This document shows positions 24,242 through 42,018 of a DNA stretch of 64,000 nucleotides, in pieces (the first letter of the stretch is position 1; each line of letters begins with the position of its first letter). The DNA is from Triplophysa rosa (taxonomy: Eukaryota > Chordata > Actinopteri > Cypriniformes > Nemacheilidae). The notes under the pieces were generated by a model, which was given only the letters and a program-made list of their open reading frames with translations, was not told where the DNA came from and searched no databases. The translations under genes were made by a program, and so were the position numbers. The DNA is taken from positions 33,533,204 through 33,597,203 of the forward strand of contig NC_079891.1 in the NCBI RefSeq assembly GCF_024868665.1. Direction: 5' to 3'.

Positions 24242-27200
24242 TTCTCCTCTTCCTATTTTTTCTCACAGCATATAACACAACGCCTTCAATGACAACACCA
24301 CCGCAAGGTGAGCATTTTGTGAGAATCTTAACATCTTTCTAAAGCACCACACACCGTTAAGTGCGTCCTCGCGCATTGGCAGCGATGCAGTGTCTGTAAG
24401 AGAGAAGTTGGATAAAGAACAGATTGTAATGGCCTCTAAGGCACAAAAGAAAAAAGGTCACTTCCTCTCGCTCACTATGCCATACCCTCTCTTTTTTTGG
24501 AGTCAAATGTCATATTTGGACTTATTATTGCGCCTTAAGTTGAAGGGGATTAGGCACATTCTTACCCAGTCCATTATATCATTATATAAGAGTCATGCTG
24601 CTGTGTTTTATCTGGGGTCAGACAGTAACAAACCTCACCAGCAGTGTGCTTAAAGCGATATTTCAGAGGCAAAACAAAATATCCTCATGTTTTACTCCCC
24701 CTCAAGGCATCCTGACTGAATAGGACTTTCTTGTTTTAGAATAATGCAGATACCACGTATCATTTTTCTTCCAAGCGGTAGAATGGGAGTGAATGGGGGG
24801 CAATTTTTTGAAGCTCCAAAAAGTGCATCCGTCAATCAAAGAACGGCTCAACACGGCTCCGTGGTCTTAACACGGGTCTTCTGAAGCGAATCGATGCGTT
24901 TGTTCAAGAGAAATATTGACAGCGCTATTAACGTTGATCTCTAGCTTCCGTTATCCCTCGGCAGCGCGTGAACCAGAGGCTTGTTTTCCGGCATTCCGGC
25001 TGAAAAAATACCTTTCTGGGTTGCTCTGGAAGAACATTTTTAATTGGCTTATTAAATAAACATTATATCCAGAAAAGTTTAAAAGTTCAAGAATCTTTTA
25101 ATAGTGTAAAGTAGGCTTGGTACATGATTTTCAGTCTCAGAAAACGTTATATTATTCAGATACTGTATATCGGCCAATCTATCGGTTATCGGCTTCCAAT
25201 GCTCAAGAATTATCGGTTATCGTCATCGGCCAAAATTTACATATCGGTGCATCCCTACTTGAGGGTGAGTAAAACATGGGGAAATTTAGTTTGCCTCTGA
25301 AATATCGCTTTAACATGACCTTCAGCTATCAAAAAGTACCATGGTAATATCATGAAAATCTGGTATTAACCTTAAGAGCCAAAATAAAGTTGAAATCCAC
25401 TGTTATAAAGTTAGTTTGGTGTTATTTAATGTTGTAATGATGTTGTTTATCACCAAAGCTTCACTACGGCTGATCAACGGCAGACATCGGTGTGAAGGTC
25501 GTGTGGAGGTCCTTCATAACGGCTCCTGGGGGACGGTGTGCGATGACGACTGGGACATGGTGGACTCCAACGTGGTTTGCCGGCAGCTGGGCTGTGGAAT
25601 AGCTGTGACCGTGGGGAGCAGCTCCAGGTTCGGTCAGGGTTCCGGTCCCATCCTGCTGGACAATGTGGACTGTAAAGGGGGAGAAAGAGACCTGAGTCAG
25701 TGTGGGAATCAGGGATGGGGAATCCATAACTGTTACCACTATGAGGACGTGGCCGTCACCTGTAGAGGTGTGATGAGAGAAATCACCCGCGTTTAACTGA
25801 AAGGGATAGCTCACCCAAAAATGAAAATTCTGTCATCATATACTCACCCTCAGGTTATTCCAAACCTGTATACATTTCTTTGTTCTGTATAAACACAAAG
25901 GAAGATATTTGTAAGAATGTCAGTAACCAAACAGATCTCATCCCCATTTATTGCCATTGTAGGGAAAATAAATAATATGGGAGTCAATGGGGGAAGAGAT
26001 CTGTTCGATTACTGACATTCTTACAAAAAAATGTTTAGTTATACAGGTTTGGAACAATCTGAGGGTGAGTAAATGGTGCCAGAATTTTCATTCTTGCGTG
26101 AACTGTCCCTTTAAGGGAAATATTATAATGTCTACAGAATAAGAAATGTAATAAAATACAGTTCTCTCTCTCTCTGAACACAGCCAGTGTTGTGGAGTCT
26201 CGAGCAGGTCTGGAACCCACAACACCATCACAGATCATTTCTGGAACAAGTAAGTTATCTAACACATATACATTTACATTCAAATTGTGAGATACTGAAT
26301 ATACAATTTACATGTTCAACAACTCAAATTTCCAGCATCCTCTAATTTGCTTAAAAAAATCCAGAGTGGATTAAGATCTTTGTTCATCCTATACTTTTGT
26401 TTTTCATATCCACCCATATCTAATTTATAGGTTATGATGTCAGTACGTAACAAAGTAACAGAGTCCTATGGGAAATAGCTTGGGGAATTTCATGACATTT
26501 TCACGGTATGGAATTGTGGGTTCGCTCCTCTGATGGGAAACCCTTTTGTTGCCATGCGTTAGTTAAGTCCAAGAATAGAACATGAGACAAATCAGCATGC
26601 GTGCGCTTGAAACCGTAGCCGTCTGTTGTGCATCACATTGAATGGCGTGTTGAGCTCAGCAGACTAAAATTACAGCGAACCTGCCCACACCCTAAATACA
26701 AGATCAAACTAAATGAATTCTCAGACCAAAGTCAATTTAAACCAGGATTTGTGTTAGACAAAGAGAGGGTGTTTCATGTCTTCATAAAGTTTCCAGATAG
26801 TTTTACACGCTTTCAAGAGGTTTCTGTGTTGTTTCCCAGAAATTTAAAAATATCTAAGTCATATATAATGTCATTCCTGGGGTGTAGGAGATGGTGCCAT
26901 ACGTTTGGCGGGGGGACCGGACCGGTGCCAGGGCAGGGTGGAGATCTACTATCAGGGTAACTGGGGAACCATCTGCGATGATGATTGGAGCATGAAAGAC
27001 GCAGCAGTCGTGTGTCAACAAATCGGCTGCATGGAAGCGGTCACCGCAACAACAAACGCCTACTTCGGCTATGGCACGGGACTGATTTTGCTGGATAATG
27101 TGAACTGTAATGGGCATGAGAGTAACCTGGCCACCTGTTACAGTCTGGGCTGGGGGATTCATAACTGTGGCCATCATGAGGATGCAGGTGTCATCTGCTC

Positions 27201-30200
27201 AGGTGTGTTTGACACTTTCTGTAACCACACTCCTGTGCAAAGAAAATGCATACTTTTAGTTGAACTAAACTAGATTTTGCTGGATTAATGTGATGGTAAC
27301 TTAAAATGGAAGCCGCTGGTGAGATTCCGCTAAAATTCTTTAGGGCAAAATATATGATTAGCCTAACAATCTGAATGAAAAACTAAATGAATTGTTCTGT
27401 CACGATATGTATGAAGAAGAACCCAATTGCAGGCAGCCAGAGGTGAAGGGGTTAACACAGACTTTTATTTAACAAAAAATAAAACAAAACAAAAACCCAC
27501 GAGGGGGTAAAACAACAAAACAGAGGGGATATAATAACAGACTAGACAGGAACACTAAACTAAATAAACTAGACTTAAGACAACACTTGACAAAGACTAA
27601 CACTGACTAGACTTACTGTGACGAAGTTTCCAGGACATGAAAAGCCGCAACGTCTTACACAAGGCATAGAACACATCAAACGCAGCACATACAATCAACG
27701 AGCACAGGACAATGAAACATGAGGGCATTATATAGGTAGACAAACAAAGGATATTAACGAGGGACAGGTGAGGGTAATGGGACATGTGTGGAAAGCTATA
27801 CAATGAACGAGAGGGGCGGGGCCAATGACAAGACACGAGAAAGCACATGAGATGTAAAAACGTAAACAACCCATGGCTTTCTCACATAAAACCTAAGGGC
27901 TCTGTCCCAATCCTGCCTAGAAATTCATGAACAAGAAGGCAGGACCGTGACATGTTCTTTTTATTTGTCCAAAGAAGTATCAAAACATGGTCAATATCAC
28001 ACAATTCACTTACATTTTATTAAAGGCCTAGAATGCATTAGGGAAGAATAAATCATTTTTTACAAAAACAAGTATTTAAGAATTCTTAAATCATGACACG
28101 TTTACTTGAGAAGCAAAATTAAGATATCAAGTCTTGTTGTCTAAAAAAATTGAGTGAGTTGCCGTTTAAAGCAAGAAAAAATATACACCAAGGAAAAATA
28201 CACTCTACCTCTTTATTAAAAACTTAATTCAGCTTCATTTTTTCATCAACCTCATCGGCAGATGTTTTCTTTTTGTAAGCATAAACTCACTTCCTTTTCA
28301 AAACACTTTAACGTGAATTTATCTTGACTTATGAATTTAGGATATTTGTACTGGAAACCAAGACATAAATACTATAAAATGTAGTGTGCTGTCACATTTG
28401 AATGTAAATATAAACATGTGTTTTTTATTTATTTGTTCATTTATTTATTTTACTAGTGGACCCCACTGTATATAAATAAACAATAATACTATATCTCTCT
28501 CACATTTCAGGTTCAAGTTCCACCACAATCCCATCTCTCAACACAGAGACTATAGGCCGAGGATCTATGCCAACAGAGAGCACAGCAGGTATAAACACAA
28601 TACCATTGTACATAGGCCTATAGTTTCACCCGCTTTTTCAATTATACATGCTTGAATTAGTAGCCAATTCAGTCTTAACAGCTGTGCCTGGCCTTTAGTT
28701 TTGGCATTTACGGTCAGCTAAAGCGAACAGACCATCTGTCACACACTGCTGTAGAATCACTGATAACATGATGGCCATGCAGTGGAAATACTGTACAGTA
28801 CCAGCAGATGATGCTGTTTCTGAACATCATCTTCCTCTCTCACTGTAAGCCATGTTTGTCTGTTCATTTCAGTGACAGAAATGCCAGTAACAGATACTTC
28901 AACAACTACCACTGCAGTCACCACAGCCTCAACAACAAAAGGTAATAATGATACTATAATCTTGTGTAGACAGACAGACAAATAGAGAGATAAACAAATA
29001 GAGAAATAGACAGACGGACAGACAGACAAACAAACAGAGAACTAGACAGACAGACAAATAGAGAGATAGACAGACAGGCAAATAGAGAGATAGACAGACA
29101 GACAAATAGAGAGATAGACAGACAGACAAATAGAGAGATAGACAGACAGTCTATCTCTCTATTTGTCTGTCTGTCTATCTCTCTATTTGTCTGTCTGTCT
29201 ATCTCTCTATTTGTCTGTCTGTCTATCTCTCTATTTGTCTGTCTGTCTATCTCTCTATTTGTCTGTCTGTCTATCTCTCTATTTGTCTGTCTGTCTATCT
29301 CTCTATTTGTCTGTCTGTCTATCTCTCTATTTGTCTGTCTGTCTATCTCTCTATTTGTCTGTCTGTCTATCTCTCTATTTGTCTGTCTGTCTATCTCTCT
29401 ATTTGTCTGTCTGTCTATCTCTCTATTTGTCTGTCTGTCTATCTCTCTATTTGTCTGTCTGTCTATCTCTCTATTTGTCTGTCTGTCTATCTCTCTATTT
29501 GTCTGTCTGTCTATCTCTCTATTTGTCTGTCTGTCTATCTCTCTATTTGTCTGTCTGTCTATCTCTCTATTTGTCTGTCTGTCTATCTCTCTATTTGTCT
29601 GTCTGTCTATCTCTCTATTTGTCTGTCTGTCTATCTCTCTATTTGTCTGTCTGTCTATCTCTCTATTTGTCTGTCTGTCTATCTCTCTATTTGTCTGTCT
29701 GTCTATCTCTCTATTTGTCTGTCTGTCTATCTCTCTATTTGTCTGTCTGTCTATCTCTCTATTTGTCTGTCTGTCTATCTCTCTATTTGTCTGTCTGTCT
29801 ATCTCTCTATTTGTCTGTCTGTCTATCTCTCTATTTGTCTGTCTGTCTATCTCTCTATTTGTCTGTCTGTCTATCTCTCTATTTGTCTGTCTGTCTATCT
29901 CTCTATTTGTCTGTCTGTCTATCTCTCTATTTGTCTGTCTGTCTATCTCTCTATTTGTCTGTCTGTCTATCTCTCTATTTGTCTGTCTGTCTATCTCTCT
30001 ATTTGTCTGTCTGTCTATCTCTCTATTTGTCTGTCTGTCTATCTCTCTATTTGTCTGTCTGTCTATCTCTCTATTTGTCTGTCTGTCTATCTCTCTATTT
30101 GTCTGTCTGTCTATCTCTCTATTTGTCTGTCTGTCTATCTCTCTATTTGTCTGTCTGTCTATCTCTCTATTTGTCTGTCTGTCTATCTCTCTATTTGTCT

Positions 30201-32246
30201 GTCTGTCTATCTCTCTATTTGTCTGTCTGTCTATCTCTCTATTTGTCTGTCTGNNNNNNNNNNNNNNNNNNNNNNNNNNNNNNNNNNNNNNNNNNNNNNN
30301 NNNNNNNNNNNNNNNNNNNNNNNNNNNNNNNNNNNNNNNNNNNNNNNNNNNNNNNNNNNNNNNNNNNNNNNNNNNNNNNNNNNNNNNNNNNNNNNNNNNN
30401 NNNNNNNNNNNNNNNNNNNNNNNNNNNNNNNNNNNNNNNNNNNNNNNNNNNNNNNNNNNNNNNNNNNNNNNNNNNNNNNNNNNNNNNNNNNNNNNNNNNN
30501 NNNNNNNNNNNNNNNNNNNNNNNNNNNNNNNNNNNNNNNNNNNNNNNNNNNNNNNNNNNNNNNNNNNNNNNNNNNNNNNNNNNNNNNNNNNNNNNNNNNN
30601 NNNNNNNNNNNNNNNNNNNNNNNNNNNNNNNNNNNNNNNNNNNNNNNNNNNNNNNNNNNNNNNNNNNNNNNNNNNNNNNNNNNNNNNNNNNNNNNNNNNN
30701 NNNNNNNNNNNNNNNNNNNNNNNNNNNNNNNNNNNNNNNNNNNNNNNNNNNNNNNNNNNNNNNNNNNNNNNNNNNNNNNNNNNNNNNNNNNNNNNNNNNN
30801 NNNNNNNNNNNNNNNNNNNNNNNNNNNNNNNNNNNNNNNNNNNNNNNNNNNNNNNNNNNNNNNNNNNNNNNNNNNNNNNNNNNNNNNNNNNNNNNNNNNN
30901 NNNNNNNNNNNNNNNNNNNNNNNNNNNNNNNNNNNNNNNNNNNNNNNNNNNNNNNNNNNNNNNNNNNNNNNNNNNNNNNNNNNNNNNNNNNNNNNNNNNN
31001 NNNNNNNNNNNNNNNNNNNNNNNNNNNNNNNNNNNNNNNNNNNNNNNNNNNNNNNNNNNNNNNNNNNNNNNNNNNNNNNNNNNNNNNCTGTCTGTCTATC
31101 TCTCTATTTGTCTGTCTGTCTATCTCTCTATTTGTCTGTCTGTCTATCTCTCTATTTGTCTGTCTGTCTATCTCTCTATTTGTCTGTCTGTCTATCTCTC
31201 TATTTGTCTGTCTGTCTATCTCTCTATTTGTCTGTCTGTCTATCTCTCTATTTGTCTGTCTGTCTATCTCTCTATTTGTCTGTCTGTCTATCTCTCTATT
31301 TGTCTGTCTGTCTATCTCTCTATTTGTCTGTCTGTCTATCTCTCTATTTGTCTGTCTGTCTATCTCTCTATTTGTCTGTCTGTCTATCTCTCTATTTGTC
31401 TGTCTGTCTATCTCTCTATTTGTCTGTCTGTCTATCTCTCTATTTGTCTGTCTGTCTATCTCTCTATTTGTCTGTCTGTCTATCTCTCTATTTGTCTGTC
31501 TGTCTATCTCTCTATTTGTCTGTCTGTCTATCTCTCTATTTGTCTGTCTGTCTATCTCTCTATTTGTCTGTCTGTCTATCTCTCTATTTGTCTGTCTGTC
31601 TATCTCTCTATTTGTCTGTCTGTCTATCTCTCTATTTGTCTGTCTGTCTATCTCTCTATTTGTCTGTCTGTCTATCTCTCTATTTGTCTGTCTGTCTATC
31701 TCTCTATTTGTCTGTCTGTCTATCTCTCTATTTGTCTGTCTGTCTATCTCTCTATTTGTCTGTCTGTCTATCTCTCTATTTGTCTGTCTGTCTATCTCTC
31801 TATTTGTCTGTCTGTCTATCTCTCTATTTGTCTGTCTGTCTATCTCTCTATTTGTCTGTCTGTCTATCTCTCTATTTGTCTGTCTGTCTATCTCTCTATT
31901 TGTCTGTCTGTCTATCTCTCTATTTGTCTGTCTGTCTATCTCTCTATTTGTCTGTCTGTCTATCTCTCTATTTGTCTGTCTGTCTATCTCTCTATTTGTC
32001 TGTCTGTCTATCTCTCTATTTGTAGACAGACAGACAAACAGCGAGATAGACAGACAGACAGACAAATAGAGAGATAGACAGACAGACAAATAGAGAGATA
32101 GTCAAATGCACAGACAGACAAATAGAGAAATACTGTATACAAATAGAGAGATAGAGAGATAGACAGAGACAAATAGAGAGATATACAAATAGAAAGATAG
32201 ACAGACAGACAAATAGAGAGAAAGACAGACAGACAAATATACAAAT

Positions 32247-32278
<32 letters not shown>

Positions 32279-33443
32279 GAATAGAGAAATACACAAACAG
32301 GCAGACAAATACAGAAATAGACAAAGACGGTGTCGATACATATGGATTCTATTCTAATTTTATTCTATTCTTTTGTATTCTATCTATCTCTTAAACATTT
32401 TCGGTCCATCACCCCTCCAGCGAAATCTAGCATCCGCGTGGTGAACGGCAATAGCAGTTGTCAGGGGCGCGTGGAGGTTCTTTACTTCACCATCTGGGGA
32501 ACAGTGTGTGACGATGACTGGGACATGGATAACGCTCTGGTGGTCTGCAGACAGCTGGGATGCGGCCCACCTGTTGCAGCCAAACCTCTGGCTTACTTTG
32601 GCTACGGTTCGGGTCCCATACTGCTGGATAACGTCGACTGCCGGGGCAACGAGCAGAAACTGACAGACTGCTTCAATCTGGGCTGGGGACAGCACAACTG
32701 CGGCCATCACGAGGACGCTGGAGTTATCTGTGGACGTAAGAGAGGGCGACCACCATTACATCAATCAATGAACACACATTTACAGTTATCACGTCCTGAT
32801 GAATCATATTTAAATATACTGTACTGTACATCTATATGTACTGTATATACAATATACATCTTTTTTTCAACAACGCAAATAAGCTTGTCTTTTTCTTTCA
32901 GCTCCTTTGCAGTTTGAGGAATTTGGGGGAATGGAACGAGACTTTGGAATAGGAATAACAGAGAGGATCACTACAACCACAGCTTCAACTACAACAGCAG
33001 TGGAAGGTAACAACACAGCACAGATGTGCTACACTTCAACAAAAAAAGAAAGCATCTTTGAAACATACTTTTCACACTATAATTTGGGATGCAAATGTAT
33101 ACGTGGCCTTTTCTTCCCTCCTCAAGGTACCACGAGACTCGTGGGGGGCCAGCATCGCTGCGAGGGCCGTGTGGAGATGTACCTGAGAGGCGAATGGGGT
33201 ACCGTGTGTGATGATGCCTGGGATATTCCAGATGCTAAGGTGGTGTGTAGGCAGACGGGCTGCGGGTTGCCCAGGGACGTTCAGGTGCAGGCTTTCTTCG
33301 GGCAGGGTCGTGGCACAATCCTGCTGGACAACCTGAAATGCACCGGCACGGAAGCGAATCTCCTTCAGTGCTCTCACATAGCATGGAACGTCCACAACTG
33401 TGACCACTCGGAGGATGCCAGCGTCACGTGTGCACTCTTGTGA
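21632..33443 (+). CDS. ssc4d: ssc4d, scavenger receptor cysteine-rich protein with four SRCR domains
   Basis: Eleven exons join in one frame, every junction in phase 1: 21632-21749, 22150-22185, 24269-24307, 25459-25767, 26184-26249, 26888-27202, 28511-28588, 28873-28941, 32421-32735, 32902-33006 and 33127-33443. The product is 588 residues (human SSC4D about 575). It begins with a basic N-terminus and a hydrophobic stretch (about 19-39), followed by four SRCR domains separated by Thr/Ser-rich linkers likely to carry O-glycans. Each SRCR domain has eight cysteines (group B) and sits on one exon. Diagnostic agreements with human SSC4D, as remembered, are HYEDVAV in domain 1, AYFGYGTG in domain 2, [14 protein letters not shown] in domain 3 and [10 protein letters not shown] in domain 4. 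Group-B SRCR proteins bind polyanions and microbial ligands; the ligand of SSC4D is poorly known. The position next to ywhag agrees with human 7q11.23. Confidence 0.93.
22150..22185 (+). CDS. ssc4d: ssc4d exon 2, 36-nt linker exon
   Basis: TGTGTGCAG acceptor and CTACT/GTAAGT donor enclose 36 nt in phase 1-1, encoding a short basic juxtamembrane segment ([12 protein letters not shown]). The size and symmetric phase mean that skipping it would keep the frame. Confidence 0.75.
22912..23026. repeat. Duplicated intronic segment, copy 1
   Basis: Shares long near-identical stretches (CTTTGAAAAAGCTTCTGTTC, GAAATGTTGCCTCAAAAATA) with 23645-23758. The two direct copies flank about 620 bp that includes a SINE. 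Confidence 0.7.
23053..23180 (+). mobile_element. tRNA-derived SINE (DANA/HE1-like tail)
   Basis: An A-box-like TAGCTTAGTGGTTAGAG and a B-box-like GGTCATGCATTCGATCG are followed by GTAAGTCGCTTTGGATAAAA and GCGTCTGCTAAATGCATAAA, the standard tail of tRNA-type SINEs in cyprinids. It is a SINE and not a functional tRNA gene: it lacks a complete cloverleaf. Confidence 0.8.
23645..23758. repeat. Duplicated intronic segment, copy 2
   Basis: Direct repeat partner of 22912-23026 with a few substitutions and indels. The sequence after it (to about 23940) is a low-complexity CTAAAA-rich tract. Confidence 0.7.
24207..24240 (+). repeat. (CT)n microsatellite at the ssc4d exon 3 splice acceptor
   Basis: About 14 CT units followed by more pyrimidines lead directly to TCTCACAG at 24261-24268, so the repeat makes up most of the polypyrimidine tract of this acceptor. 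Confidence 0.9.
24269..24307 (+). CDS. ssc4d: ssc4d exon 3, 39-nt linker exon
   Basis: TCTCACAG acceptor and CGCAAG/GTGAGC donor, phase 1-1, encoding [13 protein letters not shown], a Thr/Pro-rich linker with an N-glycosylation sequon (NTT). Confidence 0.75.
24650..25313. mobile_element. DNA transposon derivative with about 55-bp inverted termini
   Basis: Left end TTAAAGCGATATTTCAGAGG and onward is closely matched in inverse at the right end (CCTCTGAAATATCGCTTTAA), with ATGTTTTACTC and its complement further in. No transposase frame is present. Its inner part (about 25140-25258) is a fragment of another repeat rich in ATCGGTTATCGG and ending GGTGCATCCCTA. Confidence 0.8.
25459..25767 (+). 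CDS. ssc4d: ssc4d exon 4: SRCR domain 1
   Basis: CACCAAAG acceptor, TGTAGAG/GTGTGA donor, phase 1-1. Encodes [20 protein letters not shown] and onward with eight cysteines, the DDDWD core motif, RQLGCG and LLDNV, ending HYEDVAVTC. Confidence 0.95.
25799..26116. mobile_element. Angel-like MITE, full length, in ssc4d intron
   Basis: Begins GAAAGGGATAGCTCACCC, contains GAAGATATTTGTAAGAATGT and the inverse ACATTCTTACAAAAAAATG, and ends GTGAACTGTCCCTTTAAGGG. It starts about 30 bp after the SRCR1 donor. Confidence 0.85.
26184..26249 (+). CDS. ssc4d: ssc4d exon 5: linker between SRCR1 and SRCR2
   Basis: CTGAACACAG acceptor and GGAACA/A-GTAAGT donor (exon ends at the A of 26249), phase 1-1, encoding a Ser/Thr/Pro-containing linker ([20 protein letters not shown]). 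Confidence 0.8.
26888..27202 (+). CDS. ssc4d: ssc4d exon 6: SRCR domain 2
   Basis: GGGGTGTAG acceptor, TGCTCAG/GTGTGT donor, phase 1-1. Starts [20 protein letters not shown]; eight cysteines; contains NAYFGYGTG and [17 protein letters not shown]. The donor is GTGTGT, weaker than most in this gene. Confidence 0.95.
27398..27952 (-). mobile_element. Solo LTR of a retroelement, 555 bp, in ssc4d intron
   Basis: Ends are TGTCACG and CGTGACA (TG...CA), flanked on both sides by the 5-bp direct repeat TGTTC (27393-27397 and 27953-27957). Read on the minus strand there is a TATATAA box (complement at 27729-27735) and, near the 3' end, an AATAAA signal (complement at 27464-27469), in the order expected for U3-R-U5. 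No internal gag-pol sequence follows, so this is a solo LTR left by recombination. Retroelement class not determined. Confidence 0.8.
28511..28588 (+). CDS. ssc4d: ssc4d exon 7: linker after SRCR2
   Basis: CACATTTCAG acceptor, GCACAGCAG/GTATAA donor, phase 1-1; encodes a Ser/Thr-rich linker ([20 protein letters not shown] and onward). Confidence 0.8.
28873..28941 (+). CDS. ssc4d: ssc4d exon 8: Thr-rich linker before SRCR3
   Basis: TTCATTTCAG acceptor, ACAAAAG/GTAATA donor, phase 1-1; encodes [20 protein letters not shown] and onward, a mucin-like segment. The 24-bp tandem array starts only about 25 bp after its donor. Confidence 0.8.
28967..29149 (-). repeat. 24-bp tandem array, left arm in inverted orientation
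   Basis: About seven degenerate units of GACAGACAGACAAATAGAGA-type sequence, the reverse complement of the central array. The last units before the junction are perfect, so they form an extended palindrome with the first central units, with a 7-nt CAGACAG loop at 29143-29149. Confidence 0.9.
29150..32022 (+). repeat. Central homogeneous 24-bp tandem array with assembly gap
   Basis: A 24-bp pyrimidine-rich unit (TCTATCTCTCTATTTGTCTG plus TCTG) is repeated without visible change: 46 copies at 29150-30253 and about 39 at 31088-32022. A run of 834 N lies between. Since 24 is a multiple of three, frames stay open on both strands for hundreds of codons, but the translation is only the unit repeated (SVCLSLYL), so this is not a gene. 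It lies in the ssc4d intron before SRCR3. Confidence 0.95.
30254..31087. other. Assembly gap (834 N)
   Basis: Run of N inside the array. If the 24-bp period is unbroken, the true gap length must be 17 modulo 24 (for example 833 or 857), so 834 is an estimate. Confidence 0.98.
32023..32327 (-). repeat. 24-bp tandem array, right arm in inverted orientation
   Basis: Orientation flips back at ATTTG/TAGACAGACAG. About twelve degenerate GACAGACAAATAGAGAGATA-type units with substitutions and size variants, ending about 95 bp before the SRCR3 acceptor. Confidence 0.9.
32421..32735 (+). CDS. ssc4d: ssc4d exon 9: SRCR domain 3
   Basis: ACCCCTCCAG acceptor, GTGGAC/GTAAGA donor, phase 1-1. Starts [20 protein letters not shown]; eight cysteines; ends [17 protein letters not shown], as in human domain 3. 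Confidence 0.95.
32902..33006 (+). CDS. ssc4d: ssc4d exon 10: linker between SRCR3 and SRCR4
   Basis: TTTCTTTCAG acceptor, GTGGAAG/GTAACA donor, phase 1-1; encodes [20 protein letters not shown] then a Thr-rich run. Confidence 0.82.
33127..33443 (+). CDS. ssc4d: ssc4d exon 11: SRCR domain 4 and stop
   Basis: CCTCCTCAAG acceptor opens the final exon in phase 1; encodes [20 protein letters not shown] and onward with eight cysteines, ends [16 protein letters not shown] and a TGA at 33441-33443. The protein stops directly after the last SRCR cysteine, so there is no C-terminal membrane segment. Confidence 0.95.
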
Positions 33444-33728
33444 CTCCACCCATCACAGACCCCGCCCACAATCTTCGTGGTCCAGTTTGTGTGGTCAGAG
33501 TGGATTCGTAGGGTTTTGATTCCAGGACTTGTATACATTTTTGTAAATACCAGCTCACACCAATACTGAAGAATAGATTTTACGTTTATAGAAATACATT
33601 TTGGGTGTGAAAGAAGAAATAAATTATGCTAGTCACTGTTATATAAATAACTGTTATACTAATATTAAGGATGGAAATTCTAATTATGCACTTTATAAAC
33701 TATTAGAACATGTACACATAGGTGTATG

Positions 33729-33734
33729 AATAAA
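33729..33734 (+). terminator. ssc4d: Probable ssc4d polyadenylation signal
   Basis: AATAAA 286 bp after the stop, followed by TTGTAAAAACAAAG and T-rich sequence. A second AATAAA near 33617 is an alternative. Confidence 0.6.
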
Positions 33735-34699
33735 GTGAAGATATTGTAAAAACAAAGTTTTTTCCTATGAAAATAACAAGCGTCATGTACATGTCACTGA
33801 TATAGAGACGGAGCACACCAAGCCATTCACACAACTCAATCTAGTGTACTGCACTGCTGGTAAATGCTTTTCTATGGTGGTAATGGTAAAAATGAGAATT
33901 GATTCTTTGTGGAGGTCTACCTGAAGTTAAGTTTGGGCCACGTAACATTTGTTTATGCTGTTGCCTCTGAAACAGTCTATAGATCAATGATTTTTATGAC
34001 ATAATTTTGCACTTTCTGCATTCTTTTTGGGGGGGGTTAAACATCCTGCAGATTTAGCTAAAAGAAATATAGAAAAATAAGGGAAAAGAAAAGAACAGGT
34101 TGCCTGGGTGAGCAGTAGACGTCTGACAGTGGCAAGAAAACTTCCCCGAGATGTAGGTAGGTATCATGTAGTAGAGTAAGAGATGCTAAGAAGACTTTAC
34201 AGTGAGGATGCAAGTGTAAATGTGTCACTCCAAAACCAAGAAGCATGAGTGAGAATTTGGAGAGAAAATGAGACATTCTGAGTGTTGACTAGAGTAATGA
34301 CTCACAGGAGGTAATTGTCGTCTAATGGTGACCTCATGCTCATCTAGTAAATTAAAACTGCTTTTGAGATTTTAAACTCAAACATCCATTATCATAAGCT
34401 GTTGAATATTTAAGTTAAGACAAAAAAATCCCACTGGCATGTTACGACAGGATTTAATAAATTACCAAAAAGCTTAAAACCTGAAACCATGTTCTCAGGA
34501 CAATAGCCTGTGAAAAGGTTCATTGTGCTTTGAAAAAATCATATTTTGTATAGATTTATTTCTACATTGTTTTTTGCATCTTTGCCTTGTAAAATTCTCA
34601 TTACTGCCCTTACAGAAATGGTAGCTTTTTCTCCAATGCTTTTAATGTAATACGAGTTTAAATTTAAAAGTGTTAAAATAAAATCTATTTGCTATACTT
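33735..34699. other. ssc4d-ywhag intergenic spacer
   Basis: AT-rich spacer between two genes in tandem. A G-run at 34029-34036; no coding exon or clear repeat recognised. Confidence 0.5.

Positions 34700-42018
<7,319 letters not shown>

Noticed and set aside
25464..25814. Minus-strand ORFs opposite the SRCR exons (also near 26854, 32384 and 33072)
   Set aside because: All mirror the SRCR exons and share the same nonsense motifs because the exons are related.
27398..27952. DNA transposon with TGTCACG inverted ends
   Set aside because: The 5-bp duplication, TG...CA ends and the TATA-to-AATAAA order fit a solo LTR better.
29163..32089. Open frames of 968, 616 and 305 codons on both strands
   Set aside because: They are the translation of a 24-bp tandem repeat, whose period is a multiple of three, and run through the N gap. 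Composition is one repeated octapeptide with no non-repeat domain, and the region is an intron.
28967..32327. CRISPR-like array
   Set aside because: The copies are contiguous without unique spacers, in a vertebrate intron, with no cas genes.
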